A DNA stretch of 38,858 nt from UBA1049 sp964525815 (GTDB lineage Bacteria > Bacillota > Clostridia > Oscillospirales > CAG-382): assembly GCA_964525815.1 (NCBI GenBank), contig CAZGJQ010000007.1, forward strand, positions 1-38,858, given 5' to 3'. Made by a program: the position numbers and the translations under genes. Of the stretch, positions 25,141 through 32,923 are shown one piece after another. Under the pieces are notes generated by a model. The model searched no databases. It was not told the origin of the DNA and was given only the letters and a program-made list of their open reading frames with translations. The first letter of the stretch is position 1, and each line of letters starts with the position of its first letter.

Positions 25141-25861
25141 ACAGAAGAGCATAAGAAAAAAAGTAAGGATTACGGCGCTGCTCCTTACAGGTTTTCTGCT
25201 GCTCGGAATACTTTCGGTTGCGCTTCTAAATCTGTATGTTATCACAAAGGCGGACGACTACATAGTAACTGCGGAGGAAGCAAAGAAGATTGGTGCTGAC
25301 TGCATTATTGTGCTGGGAGCGTTGGTGTACGGAGACGATGAGCTTTCCGACATATTGGAGCATAGGGTTATGACCGCCGTTTCTCTCTATAAGGACGGCG
25401 TTTCCGACCGTATTTTAATGAGCGGGGACAACAGCCGCGAGAGCTATAACGAGGTAAGAGCCATGAAGCTCTATGCGGTCTCCAAGGGTGTGGAGGCTGA
25501 TGATGTCTTTATGGATAAGGCGGGGTTTTCTACATACGAAACAATGTACAGAGCAAAGGAAATTTATAAGGCACAAAGGGTTATAATAGTAACGCAGGAG
25601 TTTCATATAAGCCGTGCTATATACCTTGCCCGCTCTCTCGGATTGGAGGCATACGGTGTTACCAGTGATTTGGGGAAATATAAGAGCGAGAGCTATAACA
25701 ACCTTCGGGAGCTTGCCGCCAGGGTTAAAGCGGTTTATTCGGCGGTAGTACAGCCTGAGCCTAAGTACTTGGGGGACGCTATTCCCATTAGCGGCAAGGG
25801 CAGCGATACTCATGACGAAGGCGATAAGCAGATTTTTAAGGAGCAACCTACTGACACATGA
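25106..25861 (+). CDS. SanA/YdcF-like DUF218 membrane protein
   Basis: A 251-residue protein: a Lys/Arg-rich N-terminus, one membrane helix (about residues 23-46, LLLTGFLLLGILSVALLNLY), and an extracytoplasmic DUF218 domain with IIVLGALVYGDDELSDILEHR, ILMSGDNS, GFSTYETMYRAKEI and VTQEFHISRAIYLARSLGL. SanA/ElyC relatives affect envelope integrity and vancomycin tolerance in enterobacteria; the activity is not established. The start codon lies 35 bases inside the nfo gene, an unusually long overlap, but the basic N-terminus before the helix supports it. Confidence 0.85.
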   Translation: MKTRKKQKNPTKQKSIRKKVRITALLLTGFLLLGILSVALLNLYVITKADDYIVTAEEAKKIGADCIIVLGALVYGDDELSDILEHRVMTAVSLYKDGVSDRILMSGDNSRESYNEVRAMKLYAVSKGVEADDVFMDKAGFSTYETMYRAKEIYKAQRVIIVTQEFHISRAIYLARSLGLEAYGVTSDLGKYKSESYNNLRELAARVKAVYSAVVQPEPKYLGDAIPISGKGSDTHDEGDKQIFKEQPTDT

Positions 25862-26835
25862 TTTTTAATGAGCTTACAGTATACACAAACAGCGTCGGAT
25901 ACGAGCTTGTATCCGGGGTTCTGTTCGGTCTCGGTGTTTCCTCCTTTGCCGTAGAGGACAGAGCCGATCTTGACGAAATACTCGCTAATAAAAGCATACC
26001 GATTGATTATGTGGAGGATAAGCTGCTTGCCGAGAACAAGGGCGAGGTACGGATAAAGATCTATCTTGCGGACAATGAGCAGGGCGGTAATCTTATAAAC
26101 GAAATCGAGGCGGGAATAGACCGTTTAAGGGATGAATACAAAGGCGAGCTGGGAAGCCTTGAGATAAAAAAAGGCAGAGCGGACGATAACGATTGGGCGG
26201 ACAACTGGAGGGAGTTCTTTCATCCTCTGCCCATAGGGGACACCTTTTTAATCAAGCCCTCCTGGGAGCAGGTCACTGCTGGGGACAGGCTGGTCATTGA
26301 GATAGACCCCGAGTCCTCCTTCGGAACGGGACAGCATGAGACTACCGCATTATGTCTCGAATTGTTGGAAACGCTGGATGTAAAGCATAAAAATGTGCTG
26401 GACATGGGCTGCGGAAGCGGCATTTTAGGAATAGCCGCCGCTCTTATGGGAGCGCATAGCGTGCTTTGCGTAGATATTGACAAAAACGCAACCGATATAG
26501 CCGCAAGAAATGCGGTTGTCAATAAGCTTAAGCCGGGCAATCTTTCTGTTCTGTGCGGAAATGTACTTGAGGACAAGGTTGTATATGATAGGGTTTGCGA
26601 AAGCAAGTACCATGTAATCTTAGCGAATATAGCCGCTGATATAATTATAGAAATGGCTCCTGTTTTTACCCGGATAATAGAAAAGAGTGGGGTGATTGTA
26701 TGCTCCGGCATTATAGAGCAAAAAAAGGATGTCGTTCTATCCTCGCTTAACAAAAACGGATTCTTTGTTTCCGAAGAGGCAGAAAAAAACGATTGGGTGG
26801 CATTAAAATGCATTCCGAAAAAGGATCAGAAATAG
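25858..26835 (+). CDS. prmA: ribosomal protein L11 methyltransferase
   Basis: A 325-residue enzyme that trimethylates ribosomal protein L11. N-terminal substrate-recognition domain to about residue 110, then the linker WADNWREFFHPLPIGDTFLI, the SAM domain with ESSFGTGQHETT, LDMGCGSGILGIAAALMGA, VDIDKNAT and the catalytic-loop segment ILANIAADIII. The start overlaps the DUF218 stop (ATGA). The ligA start lies inside its last 28 bases. Confidence 0.95.
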   Translation: MIFNELTVYTNSVGYELVSGVLFGLGVSSFAVEDRADLDEILANKSIPIDYVEDKLLAENKGEVRIKIYLADNEQGGNLINEIEAGIDRLRDEYKGELGSLEIKKGRADDNDWADNWREFFHPLPIGDTFLIKPSWEQVTAGDRLVIEIDPESSFGTGQHETTALCLELLETLDVKHKNVLDMGCGSGILGIAAALMGAHSVLCVDIDKNATDIAARNAVVNKLKPGNLSVLCGNVLEDKVVYDRVCESKYHVILANIAADIIIEMAPVFTRIIEKSGVIVCSGIIEQKKDVVLSSLNKNGFFVSEEAEKNDWVALKCIPKKDQK

Positions 26836-28814
26836 ATATTATAGAAAAAAAGATGCGCTCGCTGGAAAAAGAGCTGGAGTATCACTCCATGCTTTATTAT
26901 GAGCAGGACAGCCCGGAGCTTACGGACGCAGAGTATGACCGGATGTTCGGTGAGCTGAAAAGGCTGGAGCAGGAGTTCCCCGAGCTTGCCTCGCCTGCCT
27001 CACCGACAAAAAGGGTAGGGGGCAGGGTTGCGGAGCGGTTCAAGAAGATACGCCATATCGTGCCGATGGGCTCGCTTACCGATATTTTCTCCTTTGAGGA
27101 GCTGTATGCCTTTGACAGGCGGGTAAAGAAAGCGGAGCCGGATGCGGTTTATGTTACAGAGTGCAAGATAGACGGACTTTCGGTTTCTCTTGAGTATGAA
27201 AACGGCGTTTTCATAAGAGGGCTTACCAGAGGGGACGGTATTTTCGGTGAGGATGTTACCGAGAACCTTAGAACAATTAAGAGCATACCGCTAAGATTGA
27301 AGGAATCCGTGGGAAGACTGGTTGTACGGGGCGAGGTTTTTATGCCCAAGAGGGTTTTTGCGGAGCTGAACCGCTCCCGTGAAGAAAACGGCGAAAAGCT
27401 GTTTGCAAATCCTCGCAACGCCGCCGCAGGCTCTCTGCGGCAGCTCGATTCCTCCCTTGCCGCAAAACGCAGGCTGGATATTTTTGTGTTCAATATGCAA
27501 TATACAGAGGGATATATATCCGACACGCATTCGGATTCACTTGACTATCTGGCGAGCTTGGGCTTTAAGGTATCGCCGGTAAGGGAGGTCAGCCGCAGTA
27601 TTGAGGATGTCAAGGCGGTGATTGAGAGTATAGGCTCAAAACGCTTTGATTTTGAGTTTGATACGGATGGTGCGGTGGTTAAGGTGGATTCCCTTGCTAT
27701 GAGAGAACGGCTGGGTGAAACCGCATCCGTTCCGAAGTGGGCAGCGGCATATAAATATCCCGCCGAAATCGCCGAGACCGTAGTGGAGGACATAACCGTA
27801 CAGGTGGGACGCACGGGTGTGCTGACCCCCAAGGCGCTACTAAAAACAGTTAGAATTGCGGGCACAAATGTCTCGCAGGCTACCCTGCACAATATAGATA
27901 ATATAAGACATAAGGACATACGCATAGGCGATACAGTACGCATACGCAAGGCGGGCGACATTATTCCGGAGATTGTGGAAGCGTTACCAGAGCATAGGAA
28001 GGAGAGCAGCCTGCCCTTTGAAATGCCGGTGTCGTGCCCGTCCTGCGGAGAAGTTGTTATCCGGGAGGAGGGTGAAGCGGCAACCCGCTGCATAAACCCC
28101 GATTGTCCCGCACAGCTTCATCGCAGGATCACCCATTTTGTTTCACGGGGGGCGATGAATGTAGAGAGCCTGGGCGAAAGCGTGGTAGCTCTGCTTATAG
28201 AGAATAAACTGATTTCAAGCGCCGCTGACCTGTATTATTTAAAAAAAGAGGATATAGCTGGGCTGGAACGAATGGGGGAAAAAAGCGCCGAAAATATACT
28301 GTCCTCTCTGGAAAAGAGCAAAAATGCGGGGCTGGCAAGGCTGATATATGCGCTCGGAATCCGTCATATCGGAGAAAAGGCGGCTTCTCTGCTTGCCGAA
28401 AGGTTCTTGGATATTTATGAGTTGATGAAGGCAGACGAAAACACGCTTTGCGAGATAGACGAGATAGGTCCGGAAAGCGCCTCGGCGGTTGTCCGCTTCT
28501 TTGAAAGCGAGCATACCTGCAAGCTGATTGACCGGTTATTGCAGGCGGGTGTTTCGGTAAAAAGCAGTTTTGTGAAAAAGAGCAGTGTTCTTGATGGAAA
28601 GACAATAGTGGTAACCGGTACGCTTCCCACTCTCAAGAGAAGCGAAGCGGAGGAGCTCATCAGGCTGCATGGAGGCAATCCCTCCGGCTCGGTGTCGAAA
28701 AAGACCTCGTTTTTGCTTTGCGGAATTGATGCGGGCAGCAAGCTTGACAAGGCTCAGGCTCTTAATATACCCATAATTTCCGAAGAGGAATTTATGAATA
28801 TGCTTAAAGGTTAA
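26808..28814 (+). CDS. ligA: NAD-dependent DNA ligase
   Basis: 668 residues from ATG 26808; an upstream TTG at 26793 is less likely. The Shine-Dalgarno site is weak (GGGTGG), fitting coupling to prmA. Order of domains: Ia (YHSMLYYEQDSPELTDAEYDRM), adenylation domain with active-site lysine 120 in CKIDG, RGEVFM and NPRNAAAGSLRQ, OB fold (VGRTGVLTPKA), zinc finger C410/C413/C428/C433, helix-hairpin-helix repeats, and a C-terminal BRCT domain (VLDGKTIVVTGTL). It seals nicks in replication and repair. In many Firmicutes it follows pcrA; here it follows prmA. Confidence 0.97.
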   Translation: MHSEKGSEIDIIEKKMRSLEKELEYHSMLYYEQDSPELTDAEYDRMFGELKRLEQEFPELASPASPTKRVGGRVAERFKKIRHIVPMGSLTDIFSFEELYAFDRRVKKAEPDAVYVTECKIDGLSVSLEYENGVFIRGLTRGDGIFGEDVTENLRTIKSIPLRLKESVGRLVVRGEVFMPKRVFAELNRSREENGEKLFANPRNAAAGSLRQLDSSLAAKRRLDIFVFNMQYTEGYISDTHSDSLDYLASLGFKVSPVREVSRSIEDVKAVIESIGSKRFDFEFDTDGAVVKVDSLAMRERLGETASVPKWAAAYKYPAEIAETVVEDITVQVGRTGVLTPKALLKTVRIAGTNVSQATLHNIDNIRHKDIRIGDTVRIRKAGDIIPEIVEALPEHRKESSLPFEMPVSCPSCGEVVIREEGEAATRCINPDCPAQLHRRITHFVSRGAMNVESLGESVVALLIENKLISSAADLYYLKKEDIAGLERMGEKSAENILSSLEKSKNAGLARLIYALGIRHIGEKAASLLAERFLDIYELMKADENTLCEIDEIGPESASAVVRFFESEHTCKLIDRLLQAGVSVKSSFVKKSSVLDGKTIVVTGTLPTLKRSEAEELIRLHGGNPSGSVSKKTSFLLCGIDAGSKLDKAQALNIPIISEEEFMNMLKG

Positions 28815-28837
28815 GCATAATAAAGAAAGGATTTGTT

Positions 28838-30211
28838 ATGGAAAAAAGCAAGTTACCCGTTTATTACAAAGCGGATGTTGTGGTCTGCGGAGGCGGTACA
28901 GCAGGCGTTTTTGCCGCAATCGCAGCTGCGGAGCACGGCAAAAAGGTCATTCTTATCGAGCAGTTCGGGTCGATTGGCGGCTCCGCCACCAATGCGCTGG
29001 TTACACCGATTATGCACGGCCATATCGAGAATAATCCGCAGTGCAGCTACATAAGCAACAAGGTTCGGGAGAGGATTCATGCTTACGGCGGTGCGGACGA
29101 GACAGGCGCAAGGTTTGACCCGCTCATGCTTAAGATAGTTCTTGAGGAGCTTTGTGTAGAAGCGGGAGTAAAACTGCTGTATCATACCTTCATTGCCGAT
29201 GTAGTAAAGGAGGGTGACACGGTTAAATCGGTTGTCATCGTAAACAAAGCGGGGATGCAGCTTGTTGAGGGAGGCGTCTTTATCGACTGTACCGGAGACG
29301 GGGATGTAAGCGTGTTTGCGGGTGCTTCCTATACAAAGGGCAACCCGGAAACCGGAAAGAATCAGCCTATTTCCCTGCGGTATATCGTGGCCGGAATAGA
29401 CCATGCCGCACTGGCGGAATTCTTCAAGAGCGAAGTGGAGCGCACAGGCGTAAACAGAGCGGCGGGTGTCGATTATAACGGAAATGTTTACGGAGCGGTA
29501 ACCGGCTCGGGGCAGTGGACACTAACCGACCTGTTTGAAAAGGCCATAGCCAACGGCGACCTTGAAGAGGATGACAAATACTATTGGCAGACCTTTGTTG
29601 TCACAGGCAGGGATGATGCGCTTGCATTTAACAACCCTGAGTTCTTTGAGGATGTGGACGGAACCAACCCTGACCACCTTACAAAAACGCAGGTAGAGGG
29701 CAGAAGACGTATTTTAAAACAGCTTTTGTTCTACAAAAAATATATGAAGGGCTTCGAAAAAGCCTATTTAGCCGAGATAGCACCCATGGTCGGAATAAGA
29801 GAAACCCGTAATGTCGTTACCGAATATGTAATGACGGCAGCGGATTTGATGTGCAGACATAAGTTTGAAGATGCCGTATGTCAGTCCAACTATCCGGTTG
29901 ATATACACGGCAGAAAGCTTGATTTCGGAGAGGAGTTCAAGCCTGTAGATGACGGAAAGCCCTATTATGAGATCCCTTACCGCAGCCTTGTGGTTAAGGG
30001 CATTGGCAACCTTCTGGTTGCGGGACGCTGTCTGGGAGCGGAGTTCCTTGCTCAAAGCGCTTTGCGTGTTCAACACTCCATGCGTTCGGTCGGAGAGGCT
30101 GCGGGTATAGCGGCGGCGTTCTCGCTGGACAAGGAAATACTGCCCCGTGAGCTGGACGGCAAAGAGGTTCGTGCCGAAATGGCAAAGCTGGGAGCTGTTT
30201 ACGCTAAATAA
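28838..30211 (+). CDS. FAD-dependent oxidoreductase (FAD_oxidored family)
   Basis: A 457-residue protein. The Rossmann FAD site is ADVVVCGGGTAGVFAAIAAA followed by VILIEQFGSIGG. A second FAD contact FIDCTGDGDVSVFAGA lies near residue 155, and the C-terminal FAD region reads GRCLGAEFLAQSALRVQHSM with SVGEAAGIAAA. This family (PF12831) is found in carbohydrate and secondary metabolism and in many gut anaerobes, mostly without known substrate. No signal peptide. GAAAGGA precedes the ATG, 23 bases after ligA. Last gene of the plus-strand run. Confidence 0.85.
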   Translation: MEKSKLPVYYKADVVVCGGGTAGVFAAIAAAEHGKKVILIEQFGSIGGSATNALVTPIMHGHIENNPQCSYISNKVRERIHAYGGADETGARFDPLMLKIVLEELCVEAGVKLLYHTFIADVVKEGDTVKSVVIVNKAGMQLVEGGVFIDCTGDGDVSVFAGASYTKGNPETGKNQPISLRYIVAGIDHAALAEFFKSEVERTGVNRAAGVDYNGNVYGAVTGSGQWTLTDLFEKAIANGDLEEDDKYYWQTFVVTGRDDALAFNNPEFFEDVDGTNPDHLTKTQVEGRRRILKQLLFYKKYMKGFEKAYLAEIAPMVGIRETRNVVTEYVMTAADLMCRHKFEDAVCQSNYPVDIHGRKLDFGEEFKPVDDGKPYYEIPYRSLVVKGIGNLLVAGRCLGAEFLAQSALRVQHSMRSVGEAAGIAAAFSLDKEILPRELDGKEVRAEMAKLGAVYAK

Positions 30212-30226
30212 GTGATTTTTATAAAA

Positions 30227-30256
30227 CAACCCGAAGTCGCAAACGACTTCGGGTTG
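30227..30256. terminator. shared bidirectional terminator
   Basis: CAACCCGAAGTCG (30227-30239) and CGACTTCGGGTTG (30244-30256) pair perfectly around CAAA. The minus-strand side is followed by TTTTATAAAAA, so it serves trpB2 best; the plus side has only a weak T tract. It separates the convergent FAD oxidoreductase and trpB2 genes. Confidence 0.9.
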
Positions 30257-30267
30257 TGTGTACTGTT

Positions 30268-31638
30268 TTAATCCACTTTTGGCAGTGTGTCAAAGCCCCT
30301 TTGCAGTTCCTCGTCTGTGGGAACATAATCGGTCATCTTACCTGTAAGATAATCGTTGTAGCCGGGCATATCGAAGTAGCCCGTGCCGCTCAGACCGAAC
30401 AGGATTGTCTTGGCTTCACCGCTTTCCCTGCACTTGAGCGCCTCGTCTATCGCTCCGCTTATTGCATGTGCGGATTCCGGAGCGGGCAGAATGGTCTCAA
30501 GCTTGGAGAACAGCACCGCCGCTTCAAAGACCTTGCTCTGTCCGACAGAAGCGGCTTCCATATAGCCGTCATGATACAGCTTGGAAAGAATAGGGGACAT
30601 TCCGTGGTAGCGCAGTCCACCCGCATGGTTTGCGGAGGGCATGAAGCCGCTGCCCAATGTGTACATCTTTGCCATCGGGGTTATCTTCCCGGTGTCGCAG
30701 AAGTCATAGGCGTACTTGCCTCTCGTTAACGAAGGACAGGAGGCGGGTTCTACCGCAATTACTCTCGGGTCCGCTTTTCCGGTCAGCTTATCCTGCATAA
30801 ACGGCGCAATCAGACCGCCGAGATTGCTTCCGCCGCCGGCGCAGCCGACTATAATGTCCGGATACTCGTCATGCATTTCAAGTGCGGTCTTGCATTCCAG
30901 ACCGATAACAGACTGATGCAGGAGCACCTGATTCAGTACAGAGCCCAAAACATAGCGGGTGTTCGGCGTTGTAACCGCCTTTTCCACCGCCTCGCTTATC
31001 GCACAGCCGAGGCTTCCGTTGGAGTCGGGGTTCTGCTCCAGCATTTTCTTGCCCACCTGCGTCGTATCGCTGGGGGAGGCGATTACCTTACCGTCAAAAA
31101 CCTGCATAACCGTCTTGCGGAAGGGCTTCTGGTTATAGGAGACCTTGACCATGTAAACGATCAGCGGCAGATTGAAATAGGAGCAGGCCTCCGCAAGTGC
31201 GGTACCCCACTGACCGGCTCCGGTCTCGGTGGTAAGACCGTCAAGATTCTCCGCTTTCGCATAATATGCCTGAGCAATGGCGGAGTTGAGCTTGTGGCTT
31301 CCCGAGGTGTTGTTGCCCTCGAACTTGTAATAGATTTTTGCGGGCGTGCCGAGGTGCTTCTCAAGGTTGTAAGCACGGATAAGCGGGGACGGGCGGTAAA
31401 CCTTGTACAAATCCAGTATCGGCTCCGGTATTTCGATAAAACGGGTGGTGCTGTCCATCTCCTGCTCTACCGATGCCTTACTGAATACGGGATAAAGCTC
31501 CTCTGCCGTTATCGGCTTAAGGGTGCCGGGGTTAAGCAGCGGATCGGGCTGCTCCTTCATATCGGCTCTTAGGTTGTACCAGTATCTGGGTATCTGATCC
31601 TCGGATAAATAGGTTCTGTAGGGAATTTTTTTTGCCAT
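30268..31638 (-). CDS. trpB: tryptophan synthase beta-like enzyme, TrpB2 type
   Basis: 456 residues, the length of the TrpB2 group (classical TrpB is about 400). It makes tryptophan from indole and serine. The PLP lysine is K116 in NTSGSHKLNSA, and the phosphate loop is GCAGGGSNLGG. The long N-terminus (YRTYLSEDQIPRYWYNL, KPITAEELYPVF) and LYKVYRPSPLIRA are typical TrpB2. AAGGAG lies 10 bases before ATG 31638. No trpA or other trp gene is nearby, so it probably salvages free indole, as proposed for TrpB2. A Trp T-box leader controls it. Confidence 0.95.
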   Translation of the reverse strand: MAKKIPYRTYLSEDQIPRYWYNLRADMKEQPDPLLNPGTLKPITAEELYPVFSKASVEQEMDSTTRFIEIPEPILDLYKVYRPSPLIRAYNLEKHLGTPAKIYYKFEGNNTSGSHKLNSAIAQAYYAKAENLDGLTTETGAGQWGTALAEACSYFNLPLIVYMVKVSYNQKPFRKTVMQVFDGKVIASPSDTTQVGKKMLEQNPDSNGSLGCAISEAVEKAVTTPNTRYVLGSVLNQVLLHQSVIGLECKTALEMHDEYPDIIVGCAGGGSNLGGLIAPFMQDKLTGKADPRVIAVEPASCPSLTRGKYAYDFCDTGKITPMAKMYTLGSGFMPSANHAGGLRYHGMSPILSKLYHDGYMEAASVGQSKVFEAAVLFSKLETILPAPESAHAISGAIDEALKCRESGEAKTILFGLSGTGYFDMPGYNDYLTGKMTDYVPTDEELQRGFDTLPKVD

Positions 31639-31661
31639 TTTTCGTACACTCCTTATTTAAA

Positions 31662-31682
31662 TTTGGTATTTGGTATTTGGTA
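31662..31682 (-). repeat. three tandem 7-bp repeats in the trpB2 5' untranslated region
   Basis: TTTGGTA is repeated exactly at 31662-31668, 31669-31675 and 31676-31682, between the T-box terminator and the trpB2 ribosome site. No function is evident; slippage would change leader length only. Confidence 0.75.
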
Positions 31683-31692
31683 TATTTGAATA

Positions 31693-32010
31693 CAAAAAAG
31701 ACCCTTGCCCAAATATTCCATAACGGAATAAATATTGGGACAAAAGTCTAAAAAAGCTTCTGCGGTACCACCCAACTTGCCTGCAAAAATGCAGGCCTCT
31801 TTACGCACTTAATGCTATGCGCTGTCGCTATAACGGGCGAATCCCGTCAGTTGCTACTAGTAAAAAACACAGAAATCTCTTGCGTTTTTTCTTTCGTCTG
31901 CCCTCATAAGTCCATTCGGCAAAGGCTTGTTTGTGCTGCTCACAGCTTCGGCATATACCGAAACAGCACTCTCTGAGAAACAATGCTCTGTGCTTACTAA
32001 TCTTAATCAA
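31693..32010 (-). promoter_or_regulatory. T-box riboswitch, tryptophan specifier
   Basis: Read on the minus strand: stem I opens with GATTAGTAAG near 32000, shows the AGAGAGTGCTG bulge and a GGTATATGCCG distal hairpin, and closes at ACTTAT. The specifier loop reads GAA-TGG-A, so the codon is UGG (31914-31912), tryptophan. The T-box antiterminator motif TGGGTGGTACCGCA is at 31774-31761. The terminator (TCCCAATAT...ATTCC/GGAATATTTGGG, then GTCTTTTTT) spans 31749-31693. Uncharged tRNA-Trp should stabilise the antiterminator and allow trpB2 expression. The base after UGG in the acceptor-pairing bulge is U, so pairing with the usual G73 of tRNA-Trp would be a G-U wobble. Confidence 0.93.
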
Positions 32011-32052
32011 CGGTTTATAATAGGTTTTTAGTATAAAATTATTATACCAAGC

Positions 32053-32081
32053 ATTATACACGAGAGTAAGCAGTTTGTCAA
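32053..32081 (-). promoter_or_regulatory. perfect consensus promoter of the T-box/trpB2 transcript
   Basis: On the minus strand TTGACA (32081-32076), exactly 17 bases and TATAAT (32058-32053). It starts 15 bases after the stop codon of the GNAT gene, with no terminator between them. Confidence 0.92.
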
Positions 32082-32096
32082 CACTTTTTTTTATAA

Positions 32097-32810
32097 CTAT
32101 TTAATCGGCGGGAAACACCTGTCATACTCCCGGGCTCTTTGTGCATCTATAGTAAATACCGGAGAGATATGAAAAGAGCCGGTTATGCCTTCCAAGTCGC
32201 CGTAGAGCAACTCCATAGCCATGAAAGCGGGGTTACTCTCGCCGGCAGCCGTTGTGATTCCGAACTCCTTTGCTTTCCTGAAGCCGAAGCGGGGATAATA
32301 CTCCGGATGTCCGAAGAGGAGAACCGAACCATAACCAAGCCGTGCGGCTATTTTTAGTGTATGCCGCATAATGGCGCTTCCCACCCCCTGTTTTTTGTAA
32401 TCCGGCAGGACGGAAAGCGGTCCGAAGGTCAGTACAGGATGAATAACACCTTCTTTTGTGAGAACATAAGCTAAGCTGTACATAACATTTCCTATTATTT
32501 TACCGCAGCATTCTGCCACAAAGTCAAGCTCCGGTACAAACTCGGGTGAACCTCGCAGCAAATGGACAAGATAATGCTCATCCGCTCCGATATCGCCGAG
32601 CTTTTCCATGTTATCCTGACTCCAGAACGCCTCTCTGGTAAGCAGCTCAACCTCACGGTAATCCTTTTCTGCTTCAAGCCGCAGCGTTATGTTATTGCCG
32701 TTATGCAATGTTACATTTTTCGGCTTCGTCAGATTGGAGATTGAATTTTTTTGTTTTGCTTTGTCCGTGTATTCCTTGATAAAATCATTCCAAATAATTA
32801 TATTATTCAA
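32097..32810 (-). CDS. GNAT-family N-acetyltransferase
   Basis: A 237-residue GNAT protein of the YhbS-like group. The likely start is TTG 32810 (AGGAG 12 bases upstream); no ATG lies near. The acetyl-CoA loop is DYKKQGVGSAIMRHTL near residue 138, preceded by FGPLSVLP, followed by VLLFGHPEYYPRFGF. The first 33 residues are a polar extension before the fold. It shares the segment SPEFVPELDFVA with SPYFIPELDLVA of the GNAT half of the adjacent fusion, so the two domains are related. Third gene after rsgA and the fusion, 113 bases apart from it. Substrate unknown; an aminoglycoside or other amine drug is possible from context only. Confidence 0.8.
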   Translation of the reverse strand: MNNIIIWNDFIKEYTDKAKQKNSISNLTKPKNVTLHNGNNITLRLEAEKDYREVELLTREAFWSQDNMEKLGDIGADEHYLVHLLRGSPEFVPELDFVAECCGKIIGNVMYSLAYVLTKEGVIHPVLTFGPLSVLPDYKKQGVGSAIMRHTLKIAARLGYGSVLLFGHPEYYPRFGFRKAKEFGITTAAGESNPAFMAMELLYGDLEGITGSFHISPVFTIDAQRAREYDRCFPPIK

Positions 32811-32923
32811 TTTTTTATAAGTCTCCTTTATATTTTTGGGTAATAACCGACGCGATAGTAAAAAGTCTTTAACGGCGTTATAAAGTAGTTAAGTTTCAAC
32901 AAATGAAATAAATTGTCAACCAT

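Noticed and set aside
30871..31572. Plus-strand open frame of 233 codons
   Set aside because: It is antisense to trpB2, whose motifs are complete; the antisense product is low in recognisable structure.
31828..32061. Minus-strand open frame of 77 codons upstream of trpB2
   Set aside because: It lies inside the T-box stem I region and starts at the promoter -10; the RNA structure accounts for the sequence.
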